Shown: piece by piece, positions 8,102 to 16,687 of the stretch
Layout of the letters: each line of letters starts with the position of its first letter
Position numbering within the stretch: the first letter of the stretch is position 1
From: Hyphomonas chukchiensis
GTDB lineage: Bacteria; Pseudomonadota; Alphaproteobacteria; Caulobacterales; Hyphomonadaceae
NCBI RefSeq assembly: GCF_000682695.1
Contig: NZ_AWFG01000030.1
Coordinates: 62,001-126,000 of the forward strand
Direction: 5' to 3'
DNA length: 64,000 bases
Notes under the pieces: generated by a model
The model's input: only the letters and a program-made list of their open reading frames with translations
The model's database searches: none
What the model was told of the DNA's origin: nothing
Position numbers and translations under genes: made by a program

Positions 8102-9346
8102 GTGTCCAGTATTCTGACAAATAATAGCGCCATGGTTGCGCTCGATACGCTGCGCAACATCAATAAAAATCTTGCGTCCGTACAAAACGAAATCTCGACC
8201 GGCAAGAAAGTGTCGTCCGCCAAGGACAACGCGGCCATCTGGGCTATCTCAACCGTGATGTCGACTGATGTCGAAAGCTTCAAGACAATTTCCGACTCGC
8301 TGAACCTCGGTTCATCGACGGTTGGCGTTGCCCGTTCGGCCGCCGAAGCTGTCACCGAGAACCTGCAGTCCATCAAGAACCTGATCGTTTCGGCTCAACA
8401 GAGCAACGTTGACCGCGACAAGATCCAGGCTGACATTGATGAGCTGACCAAAGGCATCCAGACCAGTGTTTCCGGTGCCCAGTTCAACGGCCTGAACCTG
8501 CTTGATGGCAGCTCTTCGGCTGATGTTGACTTCCTTGCTTCGCTTGATCGCTCTTCGAGCGGTACGGTTTCGGCGTCCTATATAAGCGTCGGTCGTCAGG
8601 ACCTGTCGCTGAGCAACTCGGCGACAGCTGCCACCTTTGGTACGACTGCAAACGCTGACCAGACGATTATTGATTCTGGTGTGAACTCCGGCACGGCAAC
8701 TTCCGCTGCTGCTGGCGGCACGCTCGACATCGCCATCGCGTCGGTTGCTGATGGCAACAGCTATCGCATCCTTCTGAACGACTCGGCTACCAATAACACA
8801 CTTGGTCAGCGTACGTTCGAATACGTTGCGGGTTCTTCGGACAGCGCTGACTCGGTTGCTGCAAATCTGGCCAACCAGATTTCTACATACCTCTCGGCGA
8901 CAGGTGAGACGAACTACTCTGTCTCGCGTACAGACGGCACCATCACGATCGCCAACGCTTCTGGTGCGGCACTTGCCGTCACAGCGACAGCGACGACGGG
9001 CGGCACCGCCGGTACGTCGACGGGTGGCCTTGGCAACCTGGCCACGATCGATGTCACGACGGATGCGGGCGCAACAGCCGCTCTGACAGCCATCGAAGGC
9101 CTTCTGCAAACGTCGATCGACGCTGCATCGGCTCTTGGTTCGTCGCAGAAACGCATCGAGAACCAGGGCGAGTTCGTGAACAGCCTGGTCGACGCAATGA
9201 CGACAGGTATCGGTGGTTTGACCGATGCCGACATGGAAGCAGCTTCTGCTCGCCTCCAAGCGCTTCAGGTTCAGCAGCAACTCGGTGTTCAGGCGCTTTC
9301 GATCGCCAACTCTGCACCGCAGCAGCTTCTGTCGCTGTTCCGCTAA
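8102..9346 (+). CDS. Flagellin
   Basis: The filament subunit, 414 residues. The conserved D0/D1 ends are intact: N-terminal SSILTNNSAMVALDTLRNIN, then LASVQNEISTGKKVSSAKDNAAIWAIS, and C-terminal ALQVQQQLGVQALSIANSAPQQLLSLFR. The middle (about residues 150-310) is Ser/Thr/Ala/Gly-rich and variable. The start is GTG preceded by GAGGTAACATACT. The 141 bases upstream hold the promoter and the leader that FlbT would target; I could not identify a convincing sigma-54 or sigma-28 site there. Codons are strongly biased, as expected for a highly expressed gene. Confidence 0.95.
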   Translation: MSSILTNNSAMVALDTLRNINKNLASVQNEISTGKKVSSAKDNAAIWAISTVMSTDVESFKTISDSLNLGSSTVGVARSAAEAVTENLQSIKNLIVSAQQSNVDRDKIQADIDELTKGIQTSVSGAQFNGLNLLDGSSSADVDFLASLDRSSSGTVSASYISVGRQDLSLSNSATAATFGTTANADQTIIDSGVNSGTATSAAAGGTLDIAIASVADGNSYRILLNDSATNNTLGQRTFEYVAGSSDSADSVAANLANQISTYLSATGETNYSVSRTDGTITIANASGAALAVTATATTGGTAGTSTGGLGNLATIDVTTDAGATAALTAIEGLLQTSIDAASALGSSQKRIENQGEFVNSLVDAMTTGIGGLTDADMEAASARLQALQVQQQLGVQALSIANSAPQQLLSLFR

Positions 9347-9357
9347 TACGACTATCC

Positions 9358-9384
9358 GACCCGGGCGTGGGACGCGCCCGGGTC
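9358..9384 (+). terminator. Strong hairpin after flagellin
   Basis: GACCCGGGCG-TGGGACG-CGCCCGGGTC forms a perfect 10-bp GC-rich stem 11 bases after the flagellin stop. No U-run follows, so it may partly terminate or protect the 3' end of the flagellin mRNA, letting flaF-flbT be made at a lower level. Confidence 0.6.
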
Positions 9385-9415
9385 ACCCCATTACTAAGGT
9401 GTTCAGGAGGGCGCT

Positions 9416-9805
9416 TTGCAACATTTGGCATTCAGGGCTTACGGCGAAGTCCAACAGCGTACCGCCGGTCCCAAAGAGATCGAGTTATCTCTCTTCCGCC
9501 AGATTACCGAAGCGCTTGAGGCTGTTGCGGCAGCTGAGACGCCGCCGCTAGAAGCATGGGCCGATGCGCTCTATCGTAATCAGCAGCTCTGGACCATTGT
9601 CGCGACCGATCTGGTCAATCCGGACAACACACTTCCCGAAGAAACCAAGCGCAACCTTGTTTCGCTTTCCCAGTTCGTTCGCCAATGCAGCAATCGCGTG
9701 CTGGCCGGAAACGACGGAATCGCCGACCTCATTGATATCAACAAAAGTATCATCGCCGGTCTTTCGGGTATTCCTGTGTCGACAGTGACAGAGGAGGCCG
9801 CCTGA
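9416..9805 (+). CDS. flaF: Flagellin synthesis regulator FlaF
   Basis: A 129-residue FlaF protein that is needed for flagellin synthesis or secretion and acts against FlbT. It contains the family features AYGEVQQRT near the N-terminus, a central WADALYRNQQLWTIVATDLVNPDN and LPEETKRNLVSLSQFVRQ. The start codon is TTG at 9416, supported by a strong GGAGGGCGC ribosome-binding site; no ATG fits. It overlaps flbT by one base. The weak start codon may keep the level low. Confidence 0.9.
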   Translation: MQHLAFRAYGEVQQRTAGPKEIELSLFRQITEALEAVAAAETPPLEAWADALYRNQQLWTIVATDLVNPDNTLPEETKRNLVSLSQFVRQCSNRVLAGNDGIADLIDINKSIIAGLSGIPVSTVTEEAA

Positions 9806-10233
9806 TGTCTGGTCTCGTCCTAAAAATTGCGCCCGGCGAGCGCTTTATCGTTAACGGCGCTGTGCTCGAGAACGGCGACAAGCCGGCGCGCATCCGCATT
9901 GCCGACGGCGATGCGCGCGTCTTGCGGTGCCGCGATGCCCTGTTGCCGGAAGACGTCAATACGCCGGTCAAGCAGGTCTATTATGCTGTGCAGCTGCTGA
10001 TCACTGGCGATCTGAAAGAGGCAGACACGCTGCCCGCCATTGATGACGCCTGTTCAAAACTTCTTGATGTTTTCCGCGCGATCGATCCTGAAATGGTGCC
10101 GATGCTCCGCTCCATGATCAATCGCGGAAATTACTATTCTGCGCTCTGCCACATGCGCCAGATGCTGATTCTGGAAGGTCAGTTGCTGGCGCGCGCCAGT
10201 TCATCCACTTCCTCGGACACGAAGGTCGCTTAA
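9805..10233 (+). CDS. flbT: Flagellin mRNA repressor FlbT
   Basis: FlbT binds the 5' leader of flagellin mRNA and blocks its translation until the hook is complete (established in Caulobacter). This 142-residue protein shows LKIAPGERFIVNGAVLENGD, IRIADGDARVLR and AVQLLITGDLKEA, all typical of the family. It is translationally coupled to flaF (TGATG). The flagellin-flaF-flbT order matches other alphaproteobacteria. Confidence 0.92.
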   Translation: MSGLVLKIAPGERFIVNGAVLENGDKPARIRIADGDARVLRCRDALLPEDVNTPVKQVYYAVQLLITGDLKEADTLPAIDDACSKLLDVFRAIDPEMVPMLRSMINRGNYYSALCHMRQMLILEGQLLARASSSTSSDTKVA

Positions 10234-10236
10234 CTT

Positions 10237-11064
10237 ATGTTCCAGCCCGTCATTCCCCTGAGTGGAAACAGCGGATGGAAGTTTCTGGAAGCGACCTATG
10301 ACCGCCAGCTGAAGTCTTATACCGACTCGCCGCAGGTGCAGATGGATCGTGACTATCTGATCGAAAAGTTCTCCCAGCCCGTGGCCGTTGAGGATTTTCT
10401 CAAGGACACGCGCCTTCTGCGTGTCTCACTCACAGCCTTTGATCTTGGCGGTGAAGAGTGGAAGCGTGGTTTCATCGATAAGGTGCTGAGCGAAGTATCT
10501 GATCCTGACAGCACATTCCTCACCAGGCTGAATAATCCGAAGTACACCGCCTTTGCGAATGCGATGAAGCCTGTGGATGGTAAGATCACCCTGACGCCAG
10601 CGGCGGTTTTGGCCATGGCGACGCAGTACGAGTCAGCTGCGTTTGAGGCTGCGGTCGGCGAGGTCGATGATAACATGCGTATCAGCCTCAACTACAAGTC
10701 CGAAATCGGCAGCATCGTCGGCTCCAGCTCGAGTGAATCGGCCAAGATCTATCGTATGCTGGCCAACGTGCCCGTGCGCACCTTGCTTGAGGGCGCGATG
10801 AATCTCCCTTCGGATATCCGTAAGCTGCCTATCGAGCGTCAGGCCGACATCTTCAAGGAACGGCTCCAGAGCACGTTCGGTATCAGTGACGTGTCCGAGC
10901 TTGCCTCACCGGAAATTATCGACAAGGCCATCCAGAGATTCCATGTGATGCGATCGATTAACGAGGGCATCTCAAACTACTCGCCTGCTTCCGCGGCCCT
11001 GACGCTATTGGGGAATGGTCTCGGCAGCCAGAGCAGCGAGAACCTGTTCCTCAGCCTGCTCTGA
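10237..11064 (+). CDS. DUF1217 flagellar-cluster protein
   Basis: A 275-residue cytoplasmic-type protein (no signal peptide or membrane segment) of the DUF1217 family, found in flagellar loci of Rhizobiales, Rhodobacterales and relatives; its function is not established. Family-like parts are the N-terminal GNSGWKFLEATYDRQL, the DRDYLIEKFSQPVAVEDFL segment and LADTRLLRVSLTAFDLGG-type phrases. It begins three bases after flbT, so it probably belongs to the flaF-flbT transcript. Its TGA forms a TGATCA with the stop of convergent fliI. Confidence 0.72.
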   Translation: MFQPVIPLSGNSGWKFLEATYDRQLKSYTDSPQVQMDRDYLIEKFSQPVAVEDFLKDTRLLRVSLTAFDLGGEEWKRGFIDKVLSEVSDPDSTFLTRLNNPKYTAFANAMKPVDGKITLTPAAVLAMATQYESAAFEAAVGEVDDNMRISLNYKSEIGSIVGSSSSESAKIYRMLANVPVRTLLEGAMNLPSDIRKLPIERQADIFKERLQSTFGISDVSELASPEIIDKAIQRFHVMRSINEGISNYSPASAALTLLGNGLGSQSSENLFLSLL

Positions 11065-12396
11065 TCAGGATGGCACGGCCTGTACCGGGGCCGCTTGAGT
11101 TTCAACTGAAAGTATGGCGCGTAATTGCGCAAACGCATCGCTAATGCCAGCGTTGCTGCGTCTGGCGGCGTAACCGTCCAGCGCCTGAAATAATCCGATC
11201 GCGCGGTCCGCTTCAGCATCCTTGCCGGGCTCATAAAGATTGGCCCGCAACATCGGCGACACTTCCTCATACAGGGCCAGCATTCTGCGGGCGTCGCGGA
11301 TCAGTACATTCTCATCATCGGTAGCCGCATGCGGCAGGCTGCGCGACACGCTTCGTAGGATGTCGATGGCCGGATAACGACCGCGCTCGGCAATCTCGCG
11401 CGAGAGGATGATATGCCCATCAAGAATGCCGCGGATCATGTCGGCCACGGGCTCTTCCATGTCGGATCCCGCAACGAGCACTGAATAGATCGCCGTAATA
11501 TCTCCCTTGCCGTCCGTGCCGGGACCAGTTCGCTCGGCTAGTTCGGCGATCACCCGCACAGTCGACGGCGGAAAGGCATTGAGCGCCGGTGTCTCGCCGG
11601 CGAGCAGGGCGGTTTCCCGGTGGGCTTCGGCAAAGCGTGTGATGGAATCGAACAGGAACAGCACATTGCGGCCCTGATCGCGGAAATGTTCGGCGGCTGC
11701 CATGGCGCAATAGGCAGCGCGCTTCTTCGCGCCGGGAGGCTCGCTTGCCGTTGCTGCCACGACGACCGTTTTCGACATGATCGCGGCCGGCAAGATATTG
11801 CGGACAAACTCGTTCACTTCCCGGCTGCGTTCGCCGATCAGCGCGATCACGACGACATCTGCTTCCATGCCCCCTGCAAGCGATCCCAGAAATGTGGACT
11901 TGCCCACGCCTGATCCCGCAAACAGGCCAAGCCGCTGGCCACGGCAGATCGGCAGCATCGTATCGGTCACCATCCAGCCCGAGTCCAGGCGGGGCCCTAT
12001 GCCGCGCCGATCATGGGCGGGCAGCGCGGACGCATGCAGCCGTCTGCCTGCAGAATGGCCGTTGGAGAGCGATTCGCCCTGTCCTGTAATGTCTCCGCGA
12101 TAGTTAATGATCTGTCCGAGCCAATGGTCGCTCGGATTGACCCTAGCTTCCTGTTCGATCTGCACTGGGTCCCCGATGCGAATGGCATCGCAAGGCGAAA
12201 ACAGCAGGGCCGTGACACTATCCCCGGACACATTGAGTATCTCTCCCAGAACCTTAATGCCCGGTTTTTCTATGACAATTTCATTTCCGACGCCGGCGAG
12301 CTCGCTGACGCCGGCAACTTTTATCATGCCGGGTGCCACATCGGTGACGGTGCCCCATAGACGATAGAGATGAAGTGAAGCGGGAGAAACCTGCAT
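11065..12396 (-). CDS. fliI: Flagellum-specific export ATPase FliI
   Basis: The ATPase of the flagellar type III export apparatus, 443 residues and close to the family length. The Walker A loop GSGVGKST is at about residues 160-167, followed by ALIGERSREVNEFV. Walker B and the catalytic region appear as VLFLFDSITRFAEAHRE, and TGKGDITAIYSVLV-like and ILSREIAERGRYPAID motifs are conserved. It stands alone on the minus strand between two plus-strand flagellar runs, divergent from flgB. Confidence 0.95.
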   Translation of the reverse strand: MQVSPASLHLYRLWGTVTDVAPGMIKVAGVSELAGVGNEIVIEKPGIKVLGEILNVSGDSVTALLFSPCDAIRIGDPVQIEQEARVNPSDHWLGQIINYRGDITGQGESLSNGHSAGRRLHASALPAHDRRGIGPRLDSGWMVTDTMLPICRGQRLGLFAGSGVGKSTFLGSLAGGMEADVVVIALIGERSREVNEFVRNILPAAIMSKTVVVAATASEPPGAKKRAAYCAMAAAEHFRDQGRNVLFLFDSITRFAEAHRETALLAGETPALNAFPPSTVRVIAELAERTGPGTDGKGDITAIYSVLVAGSDMEEPVADMIRGILDGHIILSREIAERGRYPAIDILRSVSRSLPHAATDDENVLIRDARRMLALYEEVSPMLRANLYEPGKDAEADRAIGLFQALDGYAARRSNAGISDAFAQLRAILSVETQAAPVQAVPS

Positions 12397-12487
12397 GGGG
12401 AGCGCTCTAAACCTTCATCCTAAATTAACGGTTTCCTTAATATAGATTACCAAATCTTGTGATGGGGTTAACCAAAAGGGGCAGGTC

Positions 12488-12844
12488 ATGATTTCAGAAC
12501 TTCCCATGTTCCAGATCCTGAGCGCCATGGCTCGCCATGCGGCGGAGAGCCAGAAGGTGAGCGCGACCAATATCGCGCACGCCGACCAGCCGGGATACAA
12601 GGCCGCTCAAATTGAATCGTTCGACACCTTTCTTGATCGCGTCCGCATGGGCAGCGAATCCGGTGGCCTGAACGGAACCTTCCGCACAGAGGCCGCTGAC
12701 ACGCCCGCCGCGCCCAATGGCAATACGGTCAGCCTCGAGCAGGAATTGTTTAATTCAGCCGACGCCATGGGCCAGCACCAGATGGCCCTGACGGTCTATA
12801 CCAAATCGCTCGACCTGCTTCGCACCGCTATCGGCAAGAGATGA
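12488..12844 (+). CDS. flgB: Flagellar proximal rod protein FlgB
   Basis: A rod subunit of 118 residues. The N-terminal part has the rod signature MARHAAESQKVSATNIAHADQPGYKA; the C-terminus (QHQMALTVYTKSLDLLRTAIGKR) is typical of FlgB. It is the first gene of an eight-gene run (flgB to the fliJ-like gene). The 91 bases between it and divergent fliI must carry both promoters; they are AT-rich, but I cannot name the boxes. Confidence 0.92.
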   Translation: MISELPMFQILSAMARHAAESQKVSATNIAHADQPGYKAAQIESFDTFLDRVRMGSESGGLNGTFRTEAADTPAAPNGNTVSLEQELFNSADAMGQHQMALTVYTKSLDLLRTAIGKR

Positions 12845-12860
12845 GTAAGGAGGAACAGAC

Positions 12861-13244
12861 ATGAATCCCCTCAAGGCAGTCATGCAACAAGCCGTCGCCG
12901 GTATGGGGCTCGAATCGCGCCGTATCACGGTCGCGGCCGAGAACATCTCCAACGTCGACACGCCCGGCTACCAGAAAAAACTTCTCGCCATGCAGCCCCA
13001 GATCGGAGGCGCAGACTCGTTTGCGGCGATGAAGGAAATTCTCGACGAGACACCCGGCGAGCGCAACTACCAGCCCTCGCACCCGATGGCCGACCAGGAC
13101 GGTTACGTCACCATGTCGAACGTGTCGCTGGTCATGGAAATGGCTGACATGCGCGAAGCCAACCGAACCTATGAAGCCAACTTGAACGCGTTCCAGCAGG
13201 CGCGTTCCATGTATTCCTCGCTGCTCGATATTCTGCGTCGCTAG
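12861..13244 (+). CDS. flgC: Flagellar proximal rod protein FlgC
   Basis: A rod subunit of 127 residues with GLESRRITVAAENISNVDTPGYQ near the N-terminus and SNVSLVMEMADMREANRTYEANL near the C-terminus, the FlgC pattern. A clear AAGGAGGAACAG ribosome-binding site precedes the ATG. It lies 16 bases after flgB and 17 before fliE. Confidence 0.94.
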   Translation: MNPLKAVMQQAVAGMGLESRRITVAAENISNVDTPGYQKKLLAMQPQIGGADSFAAMKEILDETPGERNYQPSHPMADQDGYVTMSNVSLVMEMADMREANRTYEANLNAFQQARSMYSSLLDILRR

Positions 13245-13261
13245 GGAGGCGATCGACACCC

Positions 13262-13558
13262 ATGTCCACAGTCAGTTTCAACGCCTACACTGCGCTCAAC
13301 ACAACCCGGCCCGCCGATGGCGCGCAGTCCGCCGGCAAGGCCGATGCGGCCAAGAACCCTGTCGCCGAAGGCATTTCCGATTTCCGTACGGCGATGCAGC
13401 AGGCGGAACAGTCCACCATGCAGACCGCTGTTGCGGGCGCCGACCCGCACGCGATGGTGGCTGCCCTGGCCAATGCCGAGCTGATGCTGGATGCGGCTGT
13501 CACCATTCGTGACAAGGTTGTCGAAGCGTATCAGGAACTTCTGCGGATGCCTGTCTAG
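13262..13558 (+). CDS. fliE: Flagellar hook-basal body protein FliE
   Basis: The adaptor between the MS ring and the rod, 98 residues. The C-terminal helix is conserved: DPHAMVAALANAELMLDAAVTIRDKVVEAYQELLRMPV is the FliE signature (broken here only for reading). The N-terminus is variable. It follows flgC and precedes fliQ, the common order in this group. Confidence 0.92.
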   Translation: MSTVSFNAYTALNTTRPADGAQSAGKADAAKNPVAEGISDFRTAMQQAEQSTMQTAVAGADPHAMVAALANAELMLDAAVTIRDKVVEAYQELLRMPV

Positions 13559-13573
13559 GCGTGGGAGTAGGCC

Positions 13574-13837
13574 GTGTCGGAAGCTGAGGTCTTTGAGGTC
13601 TTGCGGGCCCATATCTGGGCGGCCGCGATGATGGCCATGCCTATTCTTGTCGCCACCCTGATCGTGGGTTTCGCGATTGGCCTCCTGCAGGCGCTGACAT
13701 CCATCCAGGAAATCACCCTGACGTTCATCCCGAAGATCCTCGTCGTCGTGATCGTGTTTTTTCTTTCGCTCGGATACATGACCAGGATCTGCCTTGACCT
13801 GTTCAATAATTCGGTACTGCCGCTGATTGCCCGATAG
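13574..13837 (+). CDS. fliQ: Flagellar export gate protein FliQ
   Basis: A small inner-membrane gate component of 87 residues with two long hydrophobic helices (about residues 15-40 and 50-75). The FliQ signature is visible as PILVATLIVGFAIGLLQALTSIQE followed by LTFIPKI. The start is GTG. It lies between fliE and flhA; fliP is not in the window. Confidence 0.94.
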   Translation: MSEAEVFEVLRAHIWAAAMMAMPILVATLIVGFAIGLLQALTSIQEITLTFIPKILVVVIVFFLSLGYMTRICLDLFNNSVLPLIAR

Positions 13838-13845
13838 GTTCCATA

Positions 13846-15924
13846 GTGCACACTTCCATTCTCTACGGATTGTCCAGGCCAACATCCCTGTTGGCGATTG
13901 GCCTCATGCTGGTGATCCTGGTGATGATCCTGCCGGTTCCGGCATGGGTCATGGATGTCGGTCTGACGCTGTCCTTCGCCTTCGCCATCCTCATCTTCGC
14001 GACAGCCGTGTTCATCGAGCGCCCGCTCGATTTCTCGTCCTTCCCGAGTGTGCTCCTGGCCTCGCTGATCCTGCGCCTCGCGCTCAACGTGTCATCGACC
14101 AAGCTGATCATCGGCGAGGGACATACAGGCACGCATGCTGCGGGCGGGGTCATCGAAGGCTTCGCCATGTTCATCATGGGCGGCAACCTGTTTGTCGGTC
14201 TTGTGGTCTTTGGCGTGCTCGTGATCGTCAATTTCATGGTCATCACCAAAGGTGCGGGCCGTATGGCGGAAGTCGGCGCACGCTTTGCCCTTGATGCCAT
14301 GCCGGGCAAGCAGCTCGCCATCGACTCCGACCTTGCTGTCGGTGCCATCACGCATGAAGAAGCCAAGATGCGCCGCCAGCGCGAGCAGGAAGAGGCTGGC
14401 TTCCTCGGCTCCCTCGACGGTGCCTCGAAATTCGTGAAGGGTGATGCCATCGCCGGCCTGATGATTACCGCGCTCAACCTCGTCGCGGGCATCGGCATCG
14501 GGCTCACGGTCCACCATCTCAGTTTCTCGCAGGCACTCAGCAATTATTCGATCCTGACGGTTGGCGACGGTCTTGTCTCCCAGGTTCCGGCGGTCATCGT
14601 GTCGGTTGCCTCGGCGCTGCTCCTGTCCAAGGGCCGCGAAGAAGGCGCGATCGACCTTGCGCTGCTCGCCCAGCTCGGCAACAACGTCGCCGCCCTGATG
14701 ATCGTGGCCGGCATCCTCTTTGTCTTCGCGCTCTTTCCGGGCCTTCCTTTCATTCCCTTCATGGTGGCGTCTGCCGGATTTGCGGCGGCCTCGTTCTTCG
14801 TGCGCAAACAGAACCGCGCAAAGCGGGATGCCAAGGAAGAGATCATCGAAGACGAAGCGCCAAAAGCAATCGTGTTCGGCGACTCCATCCATGCCGACGA
14901 AATCCATCTGGAAGTCGCGCCAGACCTCGTGAACCTTGTCCTGATCGGCGAGAACGGATTCGAAAGCCGTATCCACAAGATCCGCCGCTACATCGCGGAA
15001 GAATATGGCTTCGTGCTGCCGCCGATCCGCATGACAGACAACCCGACCCTCAAGAAGAATGACTATCGCATTCGTATCCAGGGCGTCCGGATTGATTCCG
15101 GCATGCTGCGGCCCGGGTCCATTCTGGCTCTGATGGAAGACGACCAGCAGCCTCACCTACAGGGCGAGAAGGTCAAGGAGCCAGTCTACAAGGCCGCCGC
15201 CCGCTGGCTCCCCAACAGCAAGAAGCAGGAGCTGGCCGCGACCGGCATTCCCGTTGTCGAGCCCATCGAAGTGCTCGCAACGCACATGCTGGAAGTCATC
15301 CAGTCCAATTTCTCGCTCGTGTTCACGCGCATGGTCCTGCTCGATACGCTCGATGCCCTGACCACGGTCAGCGACAATGACCGGGCCGCTTCCAACCGCC
15401 GCTTCCTTGACGAGTACATTCCCACCAAGGTCACGCCCGAACTTCTCCTGTCAGTGGTCCGCCTCCTGCTTGAAGAGCGCGTCTCCATTCGCAACCTGTT
15501 CCTCATCATCGAGACCATTGCCGAAGCCAAGACGTCGAACCCCGGTCTGCCGCGCATGGTCGAGCTTGTTCGCCAGCGTCTCGCCTTCCAGATTGTCGAC
15601 CGGCTCCAGGATGACCAGGGTCGCTTGCCGCTCGTGCAGCTCTCGACCGCCTGGGAGCAGAAGTTCACGCAGTACGAAGTCGCCGGCGAGAATGGCAGCA
15701 GCGATATTGCCCTGCCACCCGAAATGTTCGGCGAATTGACGAACGAGGTTCAGACAAAGCTCAATGAAGCGGCCAAGAAGGGCGTTATGGCCTCCGTCGC
15801 GACCTCGTCGCGCCGACGCCGCTTCCTGCAGACCGTGCTGGCCAGCAAGGGTATCCGCAACTCCGTCCTCGCCTACGAGGAAATCAGCGCCAAGACCAAG
15901 CCCTATATAATCGGCGTGGTCTGA
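13846..15924 (+). CDS. flhA: Flagellar export gate protein FlhA
   Basis: The 692-residue core of the export gate. The N-terminal half has about eight membrane helices and the FHIPEP-family hallmark in KFVKGDAIAGLMITALNLVAG and DGLVSQVPAVIVSVASALL. The second half is the cytoplasmic domain that docks substrates and chaperones (GYVLPPIRMTDN-like, then TRMVLLDTLDAL). The start is GTG at 13846, nine bases after fliQ. Its stop overlaps the fliR start by one base. Confidence 0.96.
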   Translation: MHTSILYGLSRPTSLLAIGLMLVILVMILPVPAWVMDVGLTLSFAFAILIFATAVFIERPLDFSSFPSVLLASLILRLALNVSSTKLIIGEGHTGTHAAGGVIEGFAMFIMGGNLFVGLVVFGVLVIVNFMVITKGAGRMAEVGARFALDAMPGKQLAIDSDLAVGAITHEEAKMRRQREQEEAGFLGSLDGASKFVKGDAIAGLMITALNLVAGIGIGLTVHHLSFSQALSNYSILTVGDGLVSQVPAVIVSVASALLLSKGREEGAIDLALLAQLGNNVAALMIVAGILFVFALFPGLPFIPFMVASAGFAAASFFVRKQNRAKRDAKEEIIEDEAPKAIVFGDSIHADEIHLEVAPDLVNLVLIGENGFESRIHKIRRYIAEEYGFVLPPIRMTDNPTLKKNDYRIRIQGVRIDSGMLRPGSILALMEDDQQPHLQGEKVKEPVYKAAARWLPNSKKQELAATGIPVVEPIEVLATHMLEVIQSNFSLVFTRMVLLDTLDALTTVSDNDRAASNRRFLDEYIPTKVTPELLLSVVRLLLEERVSIRNLFLIIETIAEAKTSNPGLPRMVELVRQRLAFQIVDRLQDDQGRLPLVQLSTAWEQKFTQYEVAGENGSSDIALPPEMFGELTNEVQTKLNEAAKKGVMASVATSSRRRRFLQTVLASKGIRNSVLAYEEISAKTKPYIIGVV

Positions 15925-16679
15925 TGGAGGCATTGGCACCATTGGCAGGCCCCCTGGCTGGTTGGCTGGGCCTGTACATGGTTGTCATTGCGCGGCTGTC
16001 CTTTGTCGTTTTCCTCATGCCGGGGCTCGGTGAACAGGCCATTCCGGTGCAGATGCGCCTTGTTGTCCTCCTGTCCATATCGATGGCCCTGGCAACAACC
16101 GGCGTCATCGGCGTGCCGGTCACATGGCCGCTCTCGAGCTATGCGGCGGTTCTCTTCAGCGAGTTGACCATCGGTTTCTGCCTTGGGGTCACCCTGCGCG
16201 TCACGATCTGGATGCTCAGCATCGCCGGCACGATTATCTCGCAGTCTATCGGTCTGTCACAGCTCCTCGGTGTCGCCATGGAGCATGAGGCGCAGACCAT
16301 GGCGGCCAATCTTCTCTCGCTGGCAGGCGCAGCGGTTCTCCTGTCCGCAGACTTTCACATCAGCGTCGTGGCAGCCCTCTTGCGTCTCTATGGAGAGATA
16401 CCGGTTGGCGCCCTCTGGTCACTGGATATGCGCATGCTGGTCGACCAGTGTTTCTCGGCCATTGGCTTTGCCGTGCTGCTCGCCTGGCCCTTTGTCGCGG
16501 TGAACCTGCTCTACAATATCTGCCTCGGCTTCATCAACAAGGCGCTGCCCCAGCTGATGGTTGCCTTTGTCGGTGCACCGCTGTTGATTGGCGGCGGCAT
16601 GCTGTTTCTCGCCCTTTCGATCATCGGCCTTCTGGTCGTCTGGAAAGAGCGCGTCATCGATGTCGTGGGATGGATGTGA
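15924..16679 (+). CDS. fliR: Flagellar export gate protein FliR
   Basis: An inner-membrane gate protein of 251 residues with about six hydrophobic segments. Family phrases include ARLSFVVFLMPGLGEQAIPVQMR near the N-terminus and a central QSIGLSQLLGVAMEHEAQTMAANLLSLAG. It starts at the last base of the flhA stop (TGATG). Nine bases separate it from flhB. Confidence 0.93.
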   Translation: MEALAPLAGPLAGWLGLYMVVIARLSFVVFLMPGLGEQAIPVQMRLVVLLSISMALATTGVIGVPVTWPLSSYAAVLFSELTIGFCLGVTLRVTIWMLSIAGTIISQSIGLSQLLGVAMEHEAQTMAANLLSLAGAAVLLSADFHISVVAALLRLYGEIPVGALWSLDMRMLVDQCFSAIGFAVLLAWPFVAVNLLYNICLGFINKALPQLMVAFVGAPLLIGGGMLFLALSIIGLLVVWKERVIDVVGWM

Positions 16680-16687
16680 GCTAGGCC

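Noticed and set aside
8312-9280. Minus-strand open frame inside flagellin
   Set aside because: It is a shadow of the biased flagellin codons, with Arg/Cys-rich composition and no start signal.
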